A stretch of DNA of 43,247 nucleotides from Rhizobium sp. WYCCWR10014 (GTDB taxonomy: Bacteria; Pseudomonadota; Alphaproteobacteria; Rhizobiales; Rhizobiaceae). The position numbers and the translations under genes are program-made. The stretch spans positions 1 through 43,247 of the forward strand of contig NZ_LXFU01000018.1 in NCBI RefSeq assembly GCF_001657485.1. The letters run 5' to 3'. The notes beneath the pieces are model-generated. The model was not told the DNA's origin and searched no databases. It was given only the letters and a program-made list of their open reading frames with translations. Shown here piece by piece: positions 26,767-35,953 of the stretch. Within the stretch, counting starts at the first letter, position 1. The number at the start of each line of letters is the position of its first letter.

Positions 26767-27651
26767 CTACTGTCTGAGCTTGTGCTCGTCCACCTTCAGC
26801 GCATCGGCAAGGCGTGCTTTGGCCGAGCCCGGCTTTAGCGGTTTTTGCTGGCTATCGTGCGGCGCCCATCCCGAGACATAGATGATGGAGAACGTCGCGC
26901 GGATGCGTCCGTCGGGATCGGCATAGCGTTCGGCGTAGATCTCCGCCGCACGCAGGAAGAAAGCGCGCGTCAGCGGCATGCGGCCGCGGGCTGCGAGCGG
27001 ATTGCTCATGCCCATCGCTCTTAGATCCCGCATCAACGGAAAGAGTGAATCATAACGCACGGTATAGTTTTCCGCGTCGATCACCGGCAGCGTGAAGCCG
27101 GCGCGCTGCAGGAGGCTGCCGACATCGCGCACATCGGCGAAGGGAATGACACGCGGGCTTGCACCGCCTGTCATCTCGACCTCGGCCGCCAGCAGCACCT
27201 CGCGTAGTTCCTGCAGGGTGCCGGCGCCGGGGATCGCGGCCAGGAAAAGGCCGTCCGGCTTCAGGGCGCGGCGGATCTGGATGAAGACACCCGGCGTGTC
27301 GTTGGTCAGATGCAGGCTGAGCGGCGCAAGGATGAGATTGGCCGATTGGGGTTCGAGCGGTACGTCCTCAAGCGGCGCCTCAATCAAGTTTTCGCCCGGC
27401 CCGGCATAGGCCTTCTCGCTTTCGATGCGGATCATCGTGCCGATCTTGCCCGTCGCCAGCGCGGCACGGGCGGTAGCACCGGTTGCCCCATGCAGTTCGA
27501 CTGCGGTCTCGAAAGTCCGCTCGACGACCGTAAGCCGCTCGGCGATTTCCTCAGCGGCAATGTCGAGCAGGAAGGCGGCTTTCGGATCGTTGTTGGCAAG
27601 CGCGCGATGGCGATGTGCGGCGATCAGGGCTCTGTCGAAGATCGTTTCCAT
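26767..27651 (-). CDS. Methyltransferase domain protein, NDUFAF5-like
   Basis: 294 residues. The N-terminus IFDRALIAAHRHRAL and the region ILAPLSLHLTNDTPGVFIQIRRALKPDGLFLAAIPG resemble the NDUFAF5/C20orf7 group, in mitochondria a complex I assembly factor that modifies an arginine of NDUFS7; BioC is a more distant alternative. Motif I is degenerate (VELHGATGATARA), which is usual in this group. ATG 27651 is preceded by AAGGAC. It diverges from comF with a 77-nt gap and is convergent with the Flp pilin gene. Confidence 0.82.
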   Translation of the reverse strand: METIFDRALIAAHRHRALANNDPKAAFLLDIAAEEIAERLTVVERTFETAVELHGATGATARAALATGKIGTMIRIESEKAYAGPGENLIEAPLEDVPLEPQSANLILAPLSLHLTNDTPGVFIQIRRALKPDGLFLAAIPGAGTLQELREVLLAAEVEMTGGASPRVIPFADVRDVGSLLQRAGFTLPVIDAENYTVRYDSLFPLMRDLRAMGMSNPLAARGRMPLTRAFFLRAAEIYAERYADPDGRIRATFSIIYVSGWAPHDSQQKPLKPGSAKARLADALKVDEHKLRQ

Positions 27652-27728
27652 GGCGATGTCCTTAGTCCCGCGCCGGCCGTGCGGCAAGACGATTTTCCTT
27701 TCGCTAAGAACAGGCTAGTCTCGACGGC

Positions 27729-28505
27729 ATGGTGCCAGTCGATTTCGAAAGACCGGTAGAATTCTTGCGGGCGCATCTCTTGCGGCCGTTCTCGGTGCTT
27801 GCCGATTTTTTCTATCCGCCGGCCTGTTCCGTCTGCGGCATTTCGACCGGCGGCCATCGCGGGCTCTGCGCGAAATGCTGGTCCGGCATCCGCTTCATCG
27901 AACGACCCTATTGCGAGGTGCTCGGCATTCCCTTCTCGCACGATCTCGGCGCCGGCATCCTCAGCGCCGAGGCGATCGCCAACCCGCCGCCCTTCGACCG
28001 GCTGCGGTCGGCGGCAACGCACGACCGTGCGGTGCGCGATCTCGTCCATGGGCTCAAATATCGCGATCGCACCGATCTAGCGCCGATGATGGCAGCCTGG
28101 ATGCTGCGCGCTTCCGACGGGACGGTCGAAAGCTGCGATGCGCTGATCCCGGTGCCGCTGCACCGTAGCCGTATGCTGGCGCGCAAGTTCAACCAGGCAG
28201 CCGAGCTTGCCCGCCATATGGCAAGGCTCTCGGGCAAGCCGCTGCTGGCCGCCACGCTTATGCGCGTCAAGCGCACCAGCCAGCAGGTCGGTCTTGGCGC
28301 CAAGGCGCGCGAAGACAATGTCAGGGGCGCTTTTGCGATCGCCAAGGATTGCGAAAGCGACATTTTCGGCAAGCGCATCGTCCTGGTCGACGACGTCTAT
28401 ACAACAGGGGCGACGGTTGCCGCGGCAAGCCGGACACTGCGCAAGGCGGGTGCGGCTGACATAACGGTTTTGACCTTTGCAAGGGCTCTCTCCGAGCCTA
28501 TATGA
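27729..28505 (+). CDS. ComF family protein (phosphoribosyltransferase fold)
   Basis: 258 residues. An N-terminal double zinc ribbon (C33-x2-C36 and C47-x2-C50) followed by a type I phosphoribosyltransferase domain with VLVDDVYTTGAT near 221-232, the PRPP-binding loop. ComF is involved in DNA uptake in competent bacteria; homologues occur in non-competent species and their role is less clear. First gene of a rightward group with grxC, a Nit hydrolase and a DUF1178 gene, spaced 31, 10 and -4 nt. Confidence 0.9.
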   Translation: MVPVDFERPVEFLRAHLLRPFSVLADFFYPPACSVCGISTGGHRGLCAKCWSGIRFIERPYCEVLGIPFSHDLGAGILSAEAIANPPPFDRLRSAATHDRAVRDLVHGLKYRDRTDLAPMMAAWMLRASDGTVESCDALIPVPLHRSRMLARKFNQAAELARHMARLSGKPLLAATLMRVKRTSQQVGLGAKAREDNVRGAFAIAKDCESDIFGKRIVLVDDVYTTGATVAAASRTLRKAGAADITVLTFARALSEPI

Positions 28506-28536
28506 CAGGAATACCCGGCATCAGTCTGGAGAGATT

Positions 28537-28794
28537 ATGGTACCCGTCACCATCTATACACGGCAGTTTTGCGGCTATTGCACCCGCGCCAAGTCCCTTC
28601 TCGAAGAAAAGGGTGTCGAATATGTCGAGCATGACGCGACCTTTTCGCCGGATCTTCGCCAGGAGATGATCGGCAAGTCGAACGGGCGTACCACTTTTCC
28701 GCAGATATTCATCGGCGCCGATCATGTCGGCGGTTGCGACGATCTCTTTGCGCTCGATCGGGCCGGCAAGCTCGATCCGATGCTGGCGGCTTGA
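28537..28794 (+). CDS. grxC: Glutaredoxin 3 (dithiol)
   Basis: 85 residues. Thioredoxin-fold glutaredoxin with active site C12-G-Y-C15, TTFPQIFIG (cis-proline TFP) and GGCDDL at the glutathione site. It reduces protein disulfides and ribonucleotide reductase using glutathione. ATG 28537 has GGAGAG upstream; it starts 31 nt after the comF stop. Confidence 0.93.
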   Translation: MVPVTIYTRQFCGYCTRAKSLLEEKGVEYVEHDATFSPDLRQEMIGKSNGRTTFPQIFIGADHVGGCDDLFALDRAGKLDPMLAA

Positions 28795-28804
28795 GGAAGA
28801 ACCG

Positions 28805-29662
28805 ATGAGCTTCAAGGCCGCCGCCGTCCAGATGTGCTCCGGGGTCGATCCGGTGAAGAATGCCGCCGCCATGGCGCGGCTGGTGCGCGAGGCCGCTGCC
28901 CAGGGCGCGACCTATGTGCAGACGCCCGAGATGACCGGCATGCTGCAGCGAGACCGTGCGGCGGCACGCGCCGTGCTTGCCGACGAGGCGCATGACATCA
29001 TCGTCAAAACCGGCTCGGAGCTCGCTAGGGAATTCGGCATCCACATGCATGTCGGTTCGACAGCGATTGCCCTTGCCGACGGCAAGATTGCCAATCGCGG
29101 TTTTCTGTTCGGTCCCGACGGCAGGATTCTCAATCGCTACGACAAGATCCATATGTTCGACGTCGACCTCGACAATGGCGAGAGCTGGCGTGAAAGTGCC
29201 GCCTATACAGCAGGCTCGGAGGCCCGCGTCCTGTCGCTGCCCTTTGCCGAAATGGGCTTTGCGATCTGTTACGATGTGCGGTTTCCCGCGCTCTTCCGCG
29301 CCCAGGCCATGGCCGGCGCCGAGGTGATGACAGTGCCCGCCGCCTTCACCAAGCAGACCGGCGAGGCGCATTGGGAGATCCTGCTTAGGGCACGCGCGAT
29401 CGAGAACGGTGTCTTCGTCATCGCCGCCGCGCAGGCCGGCCGGCACGAGGACGGGCGCGAGACCTTCGGCCATTCGATGATCATCGATCCCTGGGGCACG
29501 GTGCTGGCGTCGGCCGGCGCTACCGGTGAGGCGGTTATCGTCGCCGAGATCGATCCCGCCGCGGTCAAGGCCGCGCATGACAAGATCCCGAACCTGAGGA
29601 ATGGCCGGGAATTCTCGGTCGAGAAGGCTGCGGGGGCAGTCGCCGGAGGCGTCGCCGCTTGA
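28805..29662 (+). CDS. Carbon-nitrogen hydrolase, Nit1/Nit2 family
   Basis: 285 residues. Nitrilase-superfamily catalytic triad Glu42 (TPEMTG), Lys114 (YDKIHMFDVD) and Cys155 (FAICYDVRFP), with HWEILLRARAIENG and ADPWG-like HSMIIDPWGTV further on. Nit1 family members hydrolyse deaminated glutathione, a metabolite repair reaction; Nit2 acts on omega-amidates. A glutathione-linked role fits the preceding glutaredoxin gene. ATG 28805 follows GAGGAAGAA. The stop overlaps the TTG start of the DUF1178 gene. Confidence 0.9.
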   Translation: MSFKAAAVQMCSGVDPVKNAAAMARLVREAAAQGATYVQTPEMTGMLQRDRAAARAVLADEAHDIIVKTGSELAREFGIHMHVGSTAIALADGKIANRGFLFGPDGRILNRYDKIHMFDVDLDNGESWRESAAYTAGSEARVLSLPFAEMGFAICYDVRFPALFRAQAMAGAEVMTVPAAFTKQTGEAHWEILLRARAIENGVFVIAAAQAGRHEDGRETFGHSMIIDPWGTVLASAGATGEAVIVAEIDPAAVKAAHDKIPNLRNGREFSVEKAAGAVAGGVAA

Positions 29663-30087
29663 TCCGCTATTCCCTCACCTGTGACAATGCCCATGAATTC
29701 GAAGGCTGGTTTTCGGAAAGCGCCGATTTCGATCATCAGGTCGAAACCGGTTTTCTGACATGTCCGGTCTGTCATTCCGCCGCCATTTCCAAGCTGTTGA
29801 TGGCGCCTTCGGTGTCGACGGCGCGGAAGAAGGACGAGAGGCAGACGCTGGCGATGGACGCCATGCGCCGCGAGGCTCTGCAAAAACTCAAGGAGGCCGT
29901 TGCGGCCGTCAAGGCCAATTCCGAGGATGTCGGCACGCAGTTTCCCGAGGAAGCCCGCAAGATCCACTATGGCGAGGCGGATGCCCGCGGCATCATCGGC
30001 CAGGCGACGGTCGACGAGGCGCAGGCGCTTTTGGAAGAGGGCATCGAGATCGCAGCCATTCCCGTCTTGCCGGAAGACGTAAACTGA
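29659..30087 (+). CDS. DUF1178 family protein
   Basis: 142 residues. N-terminal zinc-ribbon-like part: CDNAHEFEGWF, then CPVC at about 35-38. The middle (60-100) is basic and helical, and the C-terminus has the conserved EEARKIHYGEADARGIIGQATVDEAQALLEEGI. Function unknown. The start is TTG 29659 inside the preceding gene's stop (TTGA), which implies coupling with the Nit hydrolase. DUF1178 genes are frequently found next to Nit and grxC genes in alphaproteobacteria. Confidence 0.88.
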   Translation: MIRYSLTCDNAHEFEGWFSESADFDHQVETGFLTCPVCHSAAISKLLMAPSVSTARKKDERQTLAMDAMRREALQKLKEAVAAVKANSEDVGTQFPEEARKIHYGEADARGIIGQATVDEAQALLEEGIEIAAIPVLPEDVN

Positions 30088-30168
30088 CATGAAGTTCACG
30101 CCGCTTGCTGTCCATGATTTCGGCCCGCGTATCGCGCTGAAAGTGTAGCCGGTTTATTGATGGCGGGA

Positions 30169-30915
30169 CTAAGCCGGTCGCTTCGCCAGCAGCATATAAT
30201 TTACGTCCATATCCTTAGACAGGTTCCACTGGTTCGACAGCGGATTGAAGAAGACGCCAGTGCGGTCGGTGATCTCAAGGCCACTCGCCACCAGCGGCTT
30301 TTCCAGTTCTTCCGGGCGTACCAGCTTTTCATACTGATGCGTGCCGCGCGGCAGCCAGCGCAGAATGTTCTCGGCGGCGAAAATGGCAAGCGCTGCCGCC
30401 TTCATCGTGCGGTTGATGGTGGCAACGAAGATCAGGCCGCCGGGGCGGACCATTTTCGCGCAGGTCGTCATGAAGAACTCGACATCGGCGACATGTTCCA
30501 CCACTTCCATGTTCAAGACGATATCGAAGGTCTCGCCAGCCTCAGCGAGCTCTTCGGCGGTGACGGCGCGATAGTCGACCGAAACGCCGGAAGCCTTCGC
30601 ATGGGTGGAGGCGATGCCAATATTCTTCTCGGACGGATCGGCGCCGACGACGGAAGCGCCCATGCGGGCAACAGGTTCGGACAACAGACCGCCGCCGCAG
30701 CCGATATCGAGCACACGCAGGCCTTCGAGCGGGCGTGCGCTTTTCGGATCACGGCCGAAATTCTCGCAGGCTTTGTCTCTTAGATAGGCGAGGCGGACGG
30801 GATTGAACTTGTGCAGCGGTCTGAATTTGCCGGTCGGGCTCCACCATTCCGCCGCCATCGCCGAGAAGCGGTCCACTTCGCCCTGGTCGATCGTGCTTCT
30901 GGCGCCTTCCGTCAT
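30169..30915 (-). CDS. ubiG: Bifunctional 2-polyprenyl-6-hydroxyphenol methylase / 3-demethylubiquinol 3-O-methyltransferase
   Basis: 248 residues. UbiG performs both O-methylations of ubiquinone biosynthesis. It starts with the family-typical [33 protein letters not shown], then motif I DIGCGGG at 70-76, [11 protein letters not shown], and [11 protein letters not shown]. The end [13 protein letters not shown] is also typical. ATG 30915 has AAGGAGTGG directly upstream. It is convergent with the DUF1178 gene and divergent from lysC. Confidence 0.96.
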   Translation of the reverse strand: MTEGARSTIDQGEVDRFSAMAAEWWSPTGKFRPLHKFNPVRLAYLRDKACENFGRDPKSARPLEGLRVLDIGCGGGLLSEPVARMGASVVGADPSEKNIGIASTHAKASGVSVDYRAVTAEELAEAGETFDIVLNMEVVEHVADVEFFMTTCAKMVRPGGLIFVATINRTMKAAALAIFAAENILRWLPRGTHQYEKLVRPEELEKPLVASGLEITDRTGVFFNPLSNQWNLSKDMDVNYMLLAKRPA

Positions 30916-31100
30916 CGTCCACTCCTTCATTCGCTAAAAGTGAAGTCGGACGATCGGGGGCATAAGTCAAGGGGCGCAGATCAGGGGATTGGCGAGCATG
31001 GAGCCGCTCGCCAGTAGCTTTTATCGCACGCGCTTGCCTCCCCCCGCCAAACTCGCTAAGAGACGCCGCAACTTGGGGCCTTTGGGGCCTGGGCTTTTAG

Positions 31101-31193
31101 AGCGGTTCCGGAAGTTGGGAACCCGGCTCTCTGGCCCAAGCGGTCTGCCCCAGAGCTTTCGTGATGCCGGGTCCGGTTTTCCGCTTTCCCGGC
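31101..31193 (+). other. Structured region upstream of lysC
   Basis: Within the 298-nt gap between ubiG and lysC there are three consecutive short hairpins: GGTTCC/GGAACC (31104-31109 and 31118-31123), CTCTGG/CCAGAG (31129-31134 and 31150-31155) and GCCGGG/CCCGGC (31166-31171 and 31188-31193). No lysine riboswitch is recognisable. It may be a transcribed leader or the remnant of a palindromic element. Confidence 0.4.
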
Positions 31194-31213
31194 GCCAGTC
31201 GTGGTAGAGGCAT

Positions 31214-32488
31214 ATGGCACGCATCGTAATGAAATTCGGCGGCACGTCCGTCGCTGACCTGGACCGCATCAAGAATGTTGCCCGCCACGTAAAACGCGAA
31301 GTCGATGCCGGGCACGAGGTGGCGGTGGTGGTATCGGCCATGTCCGGCAAGACCAATGAACTGGTCGGCTGGGTCCAGGGCACGCCGAAGGTGATCGGCG
31401 CCAATTCTCCGTTTTACGATGCGCGGGAATATGATGCGGTCGTCGCATCCGGCGAGCAGGTGACCTCCGGTCTGCTTGCGATCGCGTTGCAGGCGATGGA
31501 TATCAATGCGCGTTCCTGGCAGGGATGGCAGATTCCGATCCGCACCGACAATGCGCATGGCGCGGCACGGATCATGGAGATCGACGGCTCCGACATCGTC
31601 AAGCGGATGGGCGAGGGGCAGGTGGCCGTCATCTCCGGCTTCCAGGGGTTGGGACCCGACAACCGGATCGCGACGCTCGGGCGCGGCGGATCGGACACTT
31701 CGGCCGTCGCAATTGCGGCAGCTGTCAAGGCGGATCGCTGCGATATCTATACCGATGTCGACGGCGTCTACACGACCGACCCGCGAATCGTGCCGAAGGC
31801 GCGCAGGCTGAAAAAGATCGCCTTCGAGGAAATGCTGGAAATGGCCTCGCTCGGCGCCAAGGTACTGCAGGTGCGCTCGGTCGAGCTTGCCATGGTGCAC
31901 AAGGTGCGCACCTTCGTGCGCTCATCATTCGAAGACCCCGATGCTCCGGGCATGGGCGATCTGCTGAACCCGCCCGGAACGCTGATTTGTGACGAGGAAG
32001 AAATCGTGGAACAGGAAGTAGTCACCGGCATCGCCTATGCCAAGGATGAGGCTCAGATCTCGCTTCGCCGTCTTGCCGACCGGCCGGGCGTTTCCGCGGC
32101 GATCTTCGGGCCGCTCGCCGAATCCCATATCAATGTCGACATGATCGTCCAGAATATTTCCGAGGACGGGTCGAAGACCGACATGACCTTCACCGTACCG
32201 TCAGGCGACGTCGAGAAGGCGATCAAGGTGCTCGGCGACCATAAGGAGAAGATCGGCTACGATGTCGTGCAGAACGAATCGGGGCTGGTGAAAGTATCGG
32301 TCATCGGCATCGGCATGCGCAGCCATGCGGGCGTTGCCGCTACCGCATTTCGTGCACTTGCCGAAAAAGGCATCAACATCAAGGCGATCACCACCTCCGA
32401 GATCAAGATTTCCATCCTGATCGACGGTCCCTATGCAGAACTCGCTGTCAGGACTTTGCATTCCTGCTACGGTCTGGATAAGAATTGA
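31214..32488 (+). CDS. lysC: Aspartate kinase
   Basis: 424 residues, monofunctional aspartokinase of the alpha/beta type, first step of the lysine, methionine and threonine pathway. KFGGTSVAD at 7-15, GRGGSDTSA at about 155-163 and YTDVDGVYTTDPR are the catalytic signatures. Two ACT domains occupy residues 260-424 and would mediate feedback by lysine and threonine. ATG 31214 is preceded by GTAGAGG. In some families an internal start makes a separate beta subunit; no convincing ribosome site is seen here. Followed by ptsP after 88 nt. Confidence 0.96.
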   Translation: MARIVMKFGGTSVADLDRIKNVARHVKREVDAGHEVAVVVSAMSGKTNELVGWVQGTPKVIGANSPFYDAREYDAVVASGEQVTSGLLAIALQAMDINARSWQGWQIPIRTDNAHGAARIMEIDGSDIVKRMGEGQVAVISGFQGLGPDNRIATLGRGGSDTSAVAIAAAVKADRCDIYTDVDGVYTTDPRIVPKARRLKKIAFEEMLEMASLGAKVLQVRSVELAMVHKVRTFVRSSFEDPDAPGMGDLLNPPGTLICDEEEIVEQEVVTGIAYAKDEAQISLRRLADRPGVSAAIFGPLAESHINVDMIVQNISEDGSKTDMTFTVPSGDVEKAIKVLGDHKEKIGYDVVQNESGLVKVSVIGIGMRSHAGVAATAFRALAEKGINIKAITTSEIKISILIDGPYAELAVRTLHSCYGLDKN

Positions 32489-32490
32489 TT

Positions 32491-32543
32491 CCCAGCGGGC
32501 GGCCTGCCCCTTCAGGTTGAGGAGATGAGGCCGGCCCGCCGGG
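32491..32543 (+). other. Imperfect inverted repeat between lysC and ptsP
   Basis: Arms CCCAGCGGGCGGCC (32491-32504) and GGCCGGCCCGCCGGG (32529-32543) pair over about 13 bases with one mismatch and one bulge; the loop is 24 nt. There is no T-tract, so it is not a classical terminator; it could slow read-through or protect the lysC 3' end. Confidence 0.4.
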
Positions 32544-32576
32544 ACTAAGTGCGTTGTTTCGGGAGCTTGAGACGCC

Positions 32577-34844
32577 ATGAGAGACCTTTCCGGCGGTCCG
32601 CGCGTGCTGCTCAGGCGGCTGCGCGAGTTGATGGCGGAGCCGCTGGAGCCGCAGGATCGTCTTGACCGGATCGTTCGCCAGATCGCGGGCAACATGGTGG
32701 CGGAGGTTTGCTCCGTCTATGTGCTGCGCGCCGACGGCGTACTCGAACTCTATGCGACCGAAGGCCTGAACCGCGAGGCCGTGCACTTGGCGCAATTGAA
32801 GATGGGACAAGGCCTGGTCGGCACCATCGCGGCCTCGGCCCAGCCGTTGAACCTTTCCGACGCGCAGTCGCACCCGGCCTTCCGCTATCTGCCGGAAACG
32901 GGCGAAGAAATCTACCATTCCTTCCTCGGCGTGCCGATCCTCAGGACCGGGCGCTCGCTGGGTGTTCTCGTCGTGCAGAACAAGGCGAGCCGCAACTATC
33001 GCGAGGAAGAGCTGGAAGCGCTCGAGACGACGGCGATGGTGCTTGCAGAGATGATCGCCACCGGCGAGCTCAAGAAGATTACCAAGCCGGGCCTCGAACT
33101 CGACCTGACGCGTTCGGTCACCGTCGACGGCGATACTTATAATGACGGCATCGGCCTCGGCTACGTCGTGCTGCACGAGCCGCGCATCGTCGTCACCAAC
33201 TTGCTGAACGAAGATGCCGAGAAGGAAATCCGGCGGCTGGCCGAAGCCATGGGCTCGCTCAGGATCTCGATCGACGACATGCTGTCGCGCCGCGACGTGT
33301 CGATGGAAGGCGAACACCGCGAGGTGCTCGAAACCTATCGCATGTTCGCGCATGATCAAGGCTGGGTGCGCAAGCTCGAGGAGGCGATCCGCAACGGCCT
33401 GACGGCGGAAGCGGCGGTCGAGAAAGTGCAGAGCGACACCAAGGCGCGGATGATGCGGTTAACCGACCCCTATCTGCGCGAACGCATGCATGATTTCGAG
33501 GATCTGGCGAACCGGCTGCTCAGACAGTTGACCGGTTATACCGGCCGGACAAGCGGCGAGGGTTTCCCTAGCGATGCGATCATCCTGGCGCGCGCCATGG
33601 GGGCAGCCGAACTGCTGGATTATCCGCGCGCCAATGTGCGCGGGCTGGTGCTGGAAGAAGGGGCGGTGACGAGCCATGTGGTGATCGTCGCCCGGGCCAT
33701 GGGCATTCCGGTCATCGGCCAGGCGGCGGGCGTGGTGGCGCTCGCCGAGAACGGCGATGCGGTGATCATCGACGCCGACGAGGGGCATGTGCATCTGCGG
33801 CCGATGGCCGATCATCGGCGTTCCTACGAGGAGAAGGTCCGCTTCCGCGCCAGGCGGCAGGAGCAGTTCCGGGCGCTACGCGCCGTCGAGCCGGTGACCA
33901 AGGATGGGCAGCGGATCGCGCTGATGATGAATGCCGGGCTGCTGGTCGACCTGCCGCAGCTATCGGAATCGGGTGCCGAGGGCATCGGCCTCTTCCGCAC
34001 CGAACTGCAGTTCATGATCGCTTCCACCATGCCGAAGGCAGAGGAGCAGGAGCAGTTCTACCGCAATGTGATAAAGCAGGCGGCGGGCCGCACCGTCACC
34101 TTCCGTACGCTCGATATCGGCGGCGACAAGGTCGTGCCCTATTTCCGTGGCCATGAGGAAGAAAATCCCGCACTCGGCTGGCGCGCCATCCGGCTGTCGC
34201 TCGACCGGCCGGGACTGTTGCGCACCCAGTTGCGCGCCCTGCTGAAGGCATCGGCCGACACCGAGCTGAAGCTGATGGTGCCGATGGTGACCGAGGTTTC
34301 CGAGCTGAGGATGGTGCGCGAGCTCTTGCAGAAGGAAGTGCAGCATCTCTCGCGCTTCGGCCACGGGTTGCCGCGCAAGCTGCAGTTCGGGGCGATGCTG
34401 GAGGTGCCGGCACTGCTCTGGCAGCTCGACGAGTTGATGGAGGCGGTCGATTTCGTCTCGGTCGGTTCGAACGACCTCTTCCAGTTCTCGATGGCGGTCG
34501 ATCGCGGCAATGCACGGGTTTCGGACCGCTTCGATCCGCTCGGTAAGCCGTTCTTGCGCATCCTGCGCGATATCGTGCGCGGGGCGGAGCGGAATAAGAC
34601 GCCGGTGACGCTCTGCGGCGAACTCGCCAGCAAACCCATCTCGGCGATGGCGCTGCTCGGTATCGGCTTCCGCTCGATCTCGATGTCGCCGGCCTCGATC
34701 GGACCGGTGAAGGCCATGCTGCTCGGGCTCGATGTCGGGGCGCTGACGAAGGCGATGGACGAGGTGCTGGACGATCACCACGCCTTGATGCCGATGCGCG
34801 AGGTGCTTGCCCGCTTCGCCGAGAGCCACAATATTCCCCTTTAG
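32577..34844 (+). CDS. ptsP: Phosphoenolpyruvate-protein phosphotransferase PtsP (enzyme I-Ntr)
   Basis: 755 residues. First enzyme of the nitrogen-related PTS, which passes phosphate from PEP to NPr and then EIIA-Ntr. Order: GAF domain (about 20-165), linker, EI N-terminal domain, phosphohistidine swivel domain with the phosphorylated His367 in VTSHVVIVAR, then the PEP-utilising barrel with GIGLFRTELQF, FRTLDIGGDK, SVGSNDLFQF and LCGELAS. The GAF domain senses glutamine in some relatives. GTG/ATG choice: ATG 32577 follows GGGAGCTTGAG. Next to lysC and prfA as in other rhizobia. Confidence 0.95.
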   Translation: MRDLSGGPRVLLRRLRELMAEPLEPQDRLDRIVRQIAGNMVAEVCSVYVLRADGVLELYATEGLNREAVHLAQLKMGQGLVGTIAASAQPLNLSDAQSHPAFRYLPETGEEIYHSFLGVPILRTGRSLGVLVVQNKASRNYREEELEALETTAMVLAEMIATGELKKITKPGLELDLTRSVTVDGDTYNDGIGLGYVVLHEPRIVVTNLLNEDAEKEIRRLAEAMGSLRISIDDMLSRRDVSMEGEHREVLETYRMFAHDQGWVRKLEEAIRNGLTAEAAVEKVQSDTKARMMRLTDPYLRERMHDFEDLANRLLRQLTGYTGRTSGEGFPSDAIILARAMGAAELLDYPRANVRGLVLEEGAVTSHVVIVARAMGIPVIGQAAGVVALAENGDAVIIDADEGHVHLRPMADHRRSYEEKVRFRARRQEQFRALRAVEPVTKDGQRIALMMNAGLLVDLPQLSESGAEGIGLFRTELQFMIASTMPKAEEQEQFYRNVIKQAAGRTVTFRTLDIGGDKVVPYFRGHEEENPALGWRAIRLSLDRPGLLRTQLRALLKASADTELKLMVPMVTEVSELRMVRELLQKEVQHLSRFGHGLPRKLQFGAMLEVPALLWQLDELMEAVDFVSVGSNDLFQFSMAVDRGNARVSDRFDPLGKPFLRILRDIVRGAERNKTPVTLCGELASKPISAMALLGIGFRSISMSPASIGPVKAMLLGLDVGALTKAMDEVLDDHHALMPMREVLARFAESHNIPL

Positions 34845-34873
34845 ACAGAGATTAAGAAGAATCGGAGTGAAGG

Positions 34874-35953
34874 GTGGCGAAGCTTCCCGTTGAAAAGATG
34901 CGCGAGCTGGAACGCCGTTTCGGCGAGATCGAGGCGCGCATGTCGGCTGGTCCGGCTGCCGATGTCTATGTGAAGCTCGCATCCGAATATTCCGAGCTGC
35001 AGCCTGTCGTGACGAAGATCCGCGTCTATGAGAAGGCGGTCGCCGAGCTTGCCGATCTTGAAACGCTGCTCGAGGACAGATCGGTCGACCGCGAGATGCG
35101 CGACCTCGCCGAGCTGGAGCTGCCCGAGGTGAAGGAGCAGATCGAGGCGCTCGAGCAGGAGATGCAGATCCTGCTTCTGCCGAAGGATGCGGCCGACGAA
35201 AAGAGCGCGATCCTCGAAATCCGCGCCGGCACCGGCGGCTCGGAAGCCGCCCTTTTCGCCGGCGATCTCTTTCGCATGTATGAGCGCTTTGCGGCGGAAA
35301 AGGGCTGGAAGGTGGAGGTGCTCTCGGCGAGCGAGGGCGAAGCCGGGGGCTACAAGGAAATCATCGCGACGATTACCGGTAGGGGGGTCTTTGCCAAGCT
35401 GAAATTTGAATCCGGCGTGCATCGCGTGCAACGCGTGCCGGAAACCGAGGCGGGCGGGCGTATCCATACGTCGGCCGCAACGGTTGCGGTGCTGCCGGAG
35501 GCCGAGGAGATCGACATCGAGATCCGGGCTGAAGATATCCGCATCGACACGATGCGCTCTTCGGGTGCGGGCGGCCAGCACGTCAATACGACGGACTCGG
35601 CGGTGCGCATCACCCACCTGCCGAGCGGCATTGTCGTCACCAGCTCGGAAAAGTCGCAACACCAAAATCGCGCCAAGGCGATGCAGGTGCTGCGCTCCAG
35701 GCTTTACGATGCCGAGCGGCAGAGAGCCGACAGCGAGCGCTCTGCCGATCGCAAGAGCCAGGTCGGCTCCGGTGACCGCTCGGAACGTATCCGCACCTAT
35801 AACTTCCCGCAGGGGCGGGTAACGGACCATCGCATCAATCTGACGCTCTATAAGCTCGACCGGATGATGGAAGGCGAGATCGAGGAGGTCGTCGACGCGC
35901 TGATGGCCGATTACCAGGCCAGCCAGCTGGCACAGCTCGGCGAGCAACAATGA
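34874..35953 (+). CDS. prfA: Peptide chain release factor 1
   Basis: 359 residues. RF1 reads UAA and UAG stop codons. The GGQ peptidyl-hydrolysis motif is at 233-235 ([17 protein letters not shown]), and the codon-recognition motif PxT is PET at 189-191 (E. coli has PAT). The start is GTG 34874, with GGAGTGAAGG upstream. The stop overlaps the start of prmC by 4 nt (ATGA), so the release factor is coupled to the enzyme that methylates its GGQ glutamine. Confidence 0.97.
   Translation: MAKLPVEKMRELERRFGEIEARMSAGPAADVYVKLASEYSELQPVVTKIRVYEKAVAELADLETLLEDRSVDREMRDLAELELPEVKEQIEALEQEMQILLLPKDAADEKSAILEIRAGTGGSEAALFAGDLFRMYERFAAEKGWKVEVLSASEGEAGGYKEIIATITGRGVFAKLKFESGVHRVQRVPETEAGGRIHTSAATVAVLPEAEEIDIEIRAEDIRIDTMRSSGAGGQHVNTTDSAVRITHLPSGIVVTSSEKSQHQNRAKAMQVLRSRLYDAERQRADSERSADRKSQVGSGDRSERIRTYNFPQGRVTDHRINLTLYKLDRMMEGEIEEVVDALMADYQASQLAQLGEQQ

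Noticed and set aside
30090..30146. Micro-ORF of 18 codons after the DUF1178 gene (MKFTPLAVHDF...)
   Set aside because: No ribosome site of its own and no conserved feature that I recognise; too short to support.
31900..32020. Internal start producing a separate aspartokinase beta subunit
   Set aside because: Possible GTG codons before the ACT domains lack a ribosome site at the proper distance.
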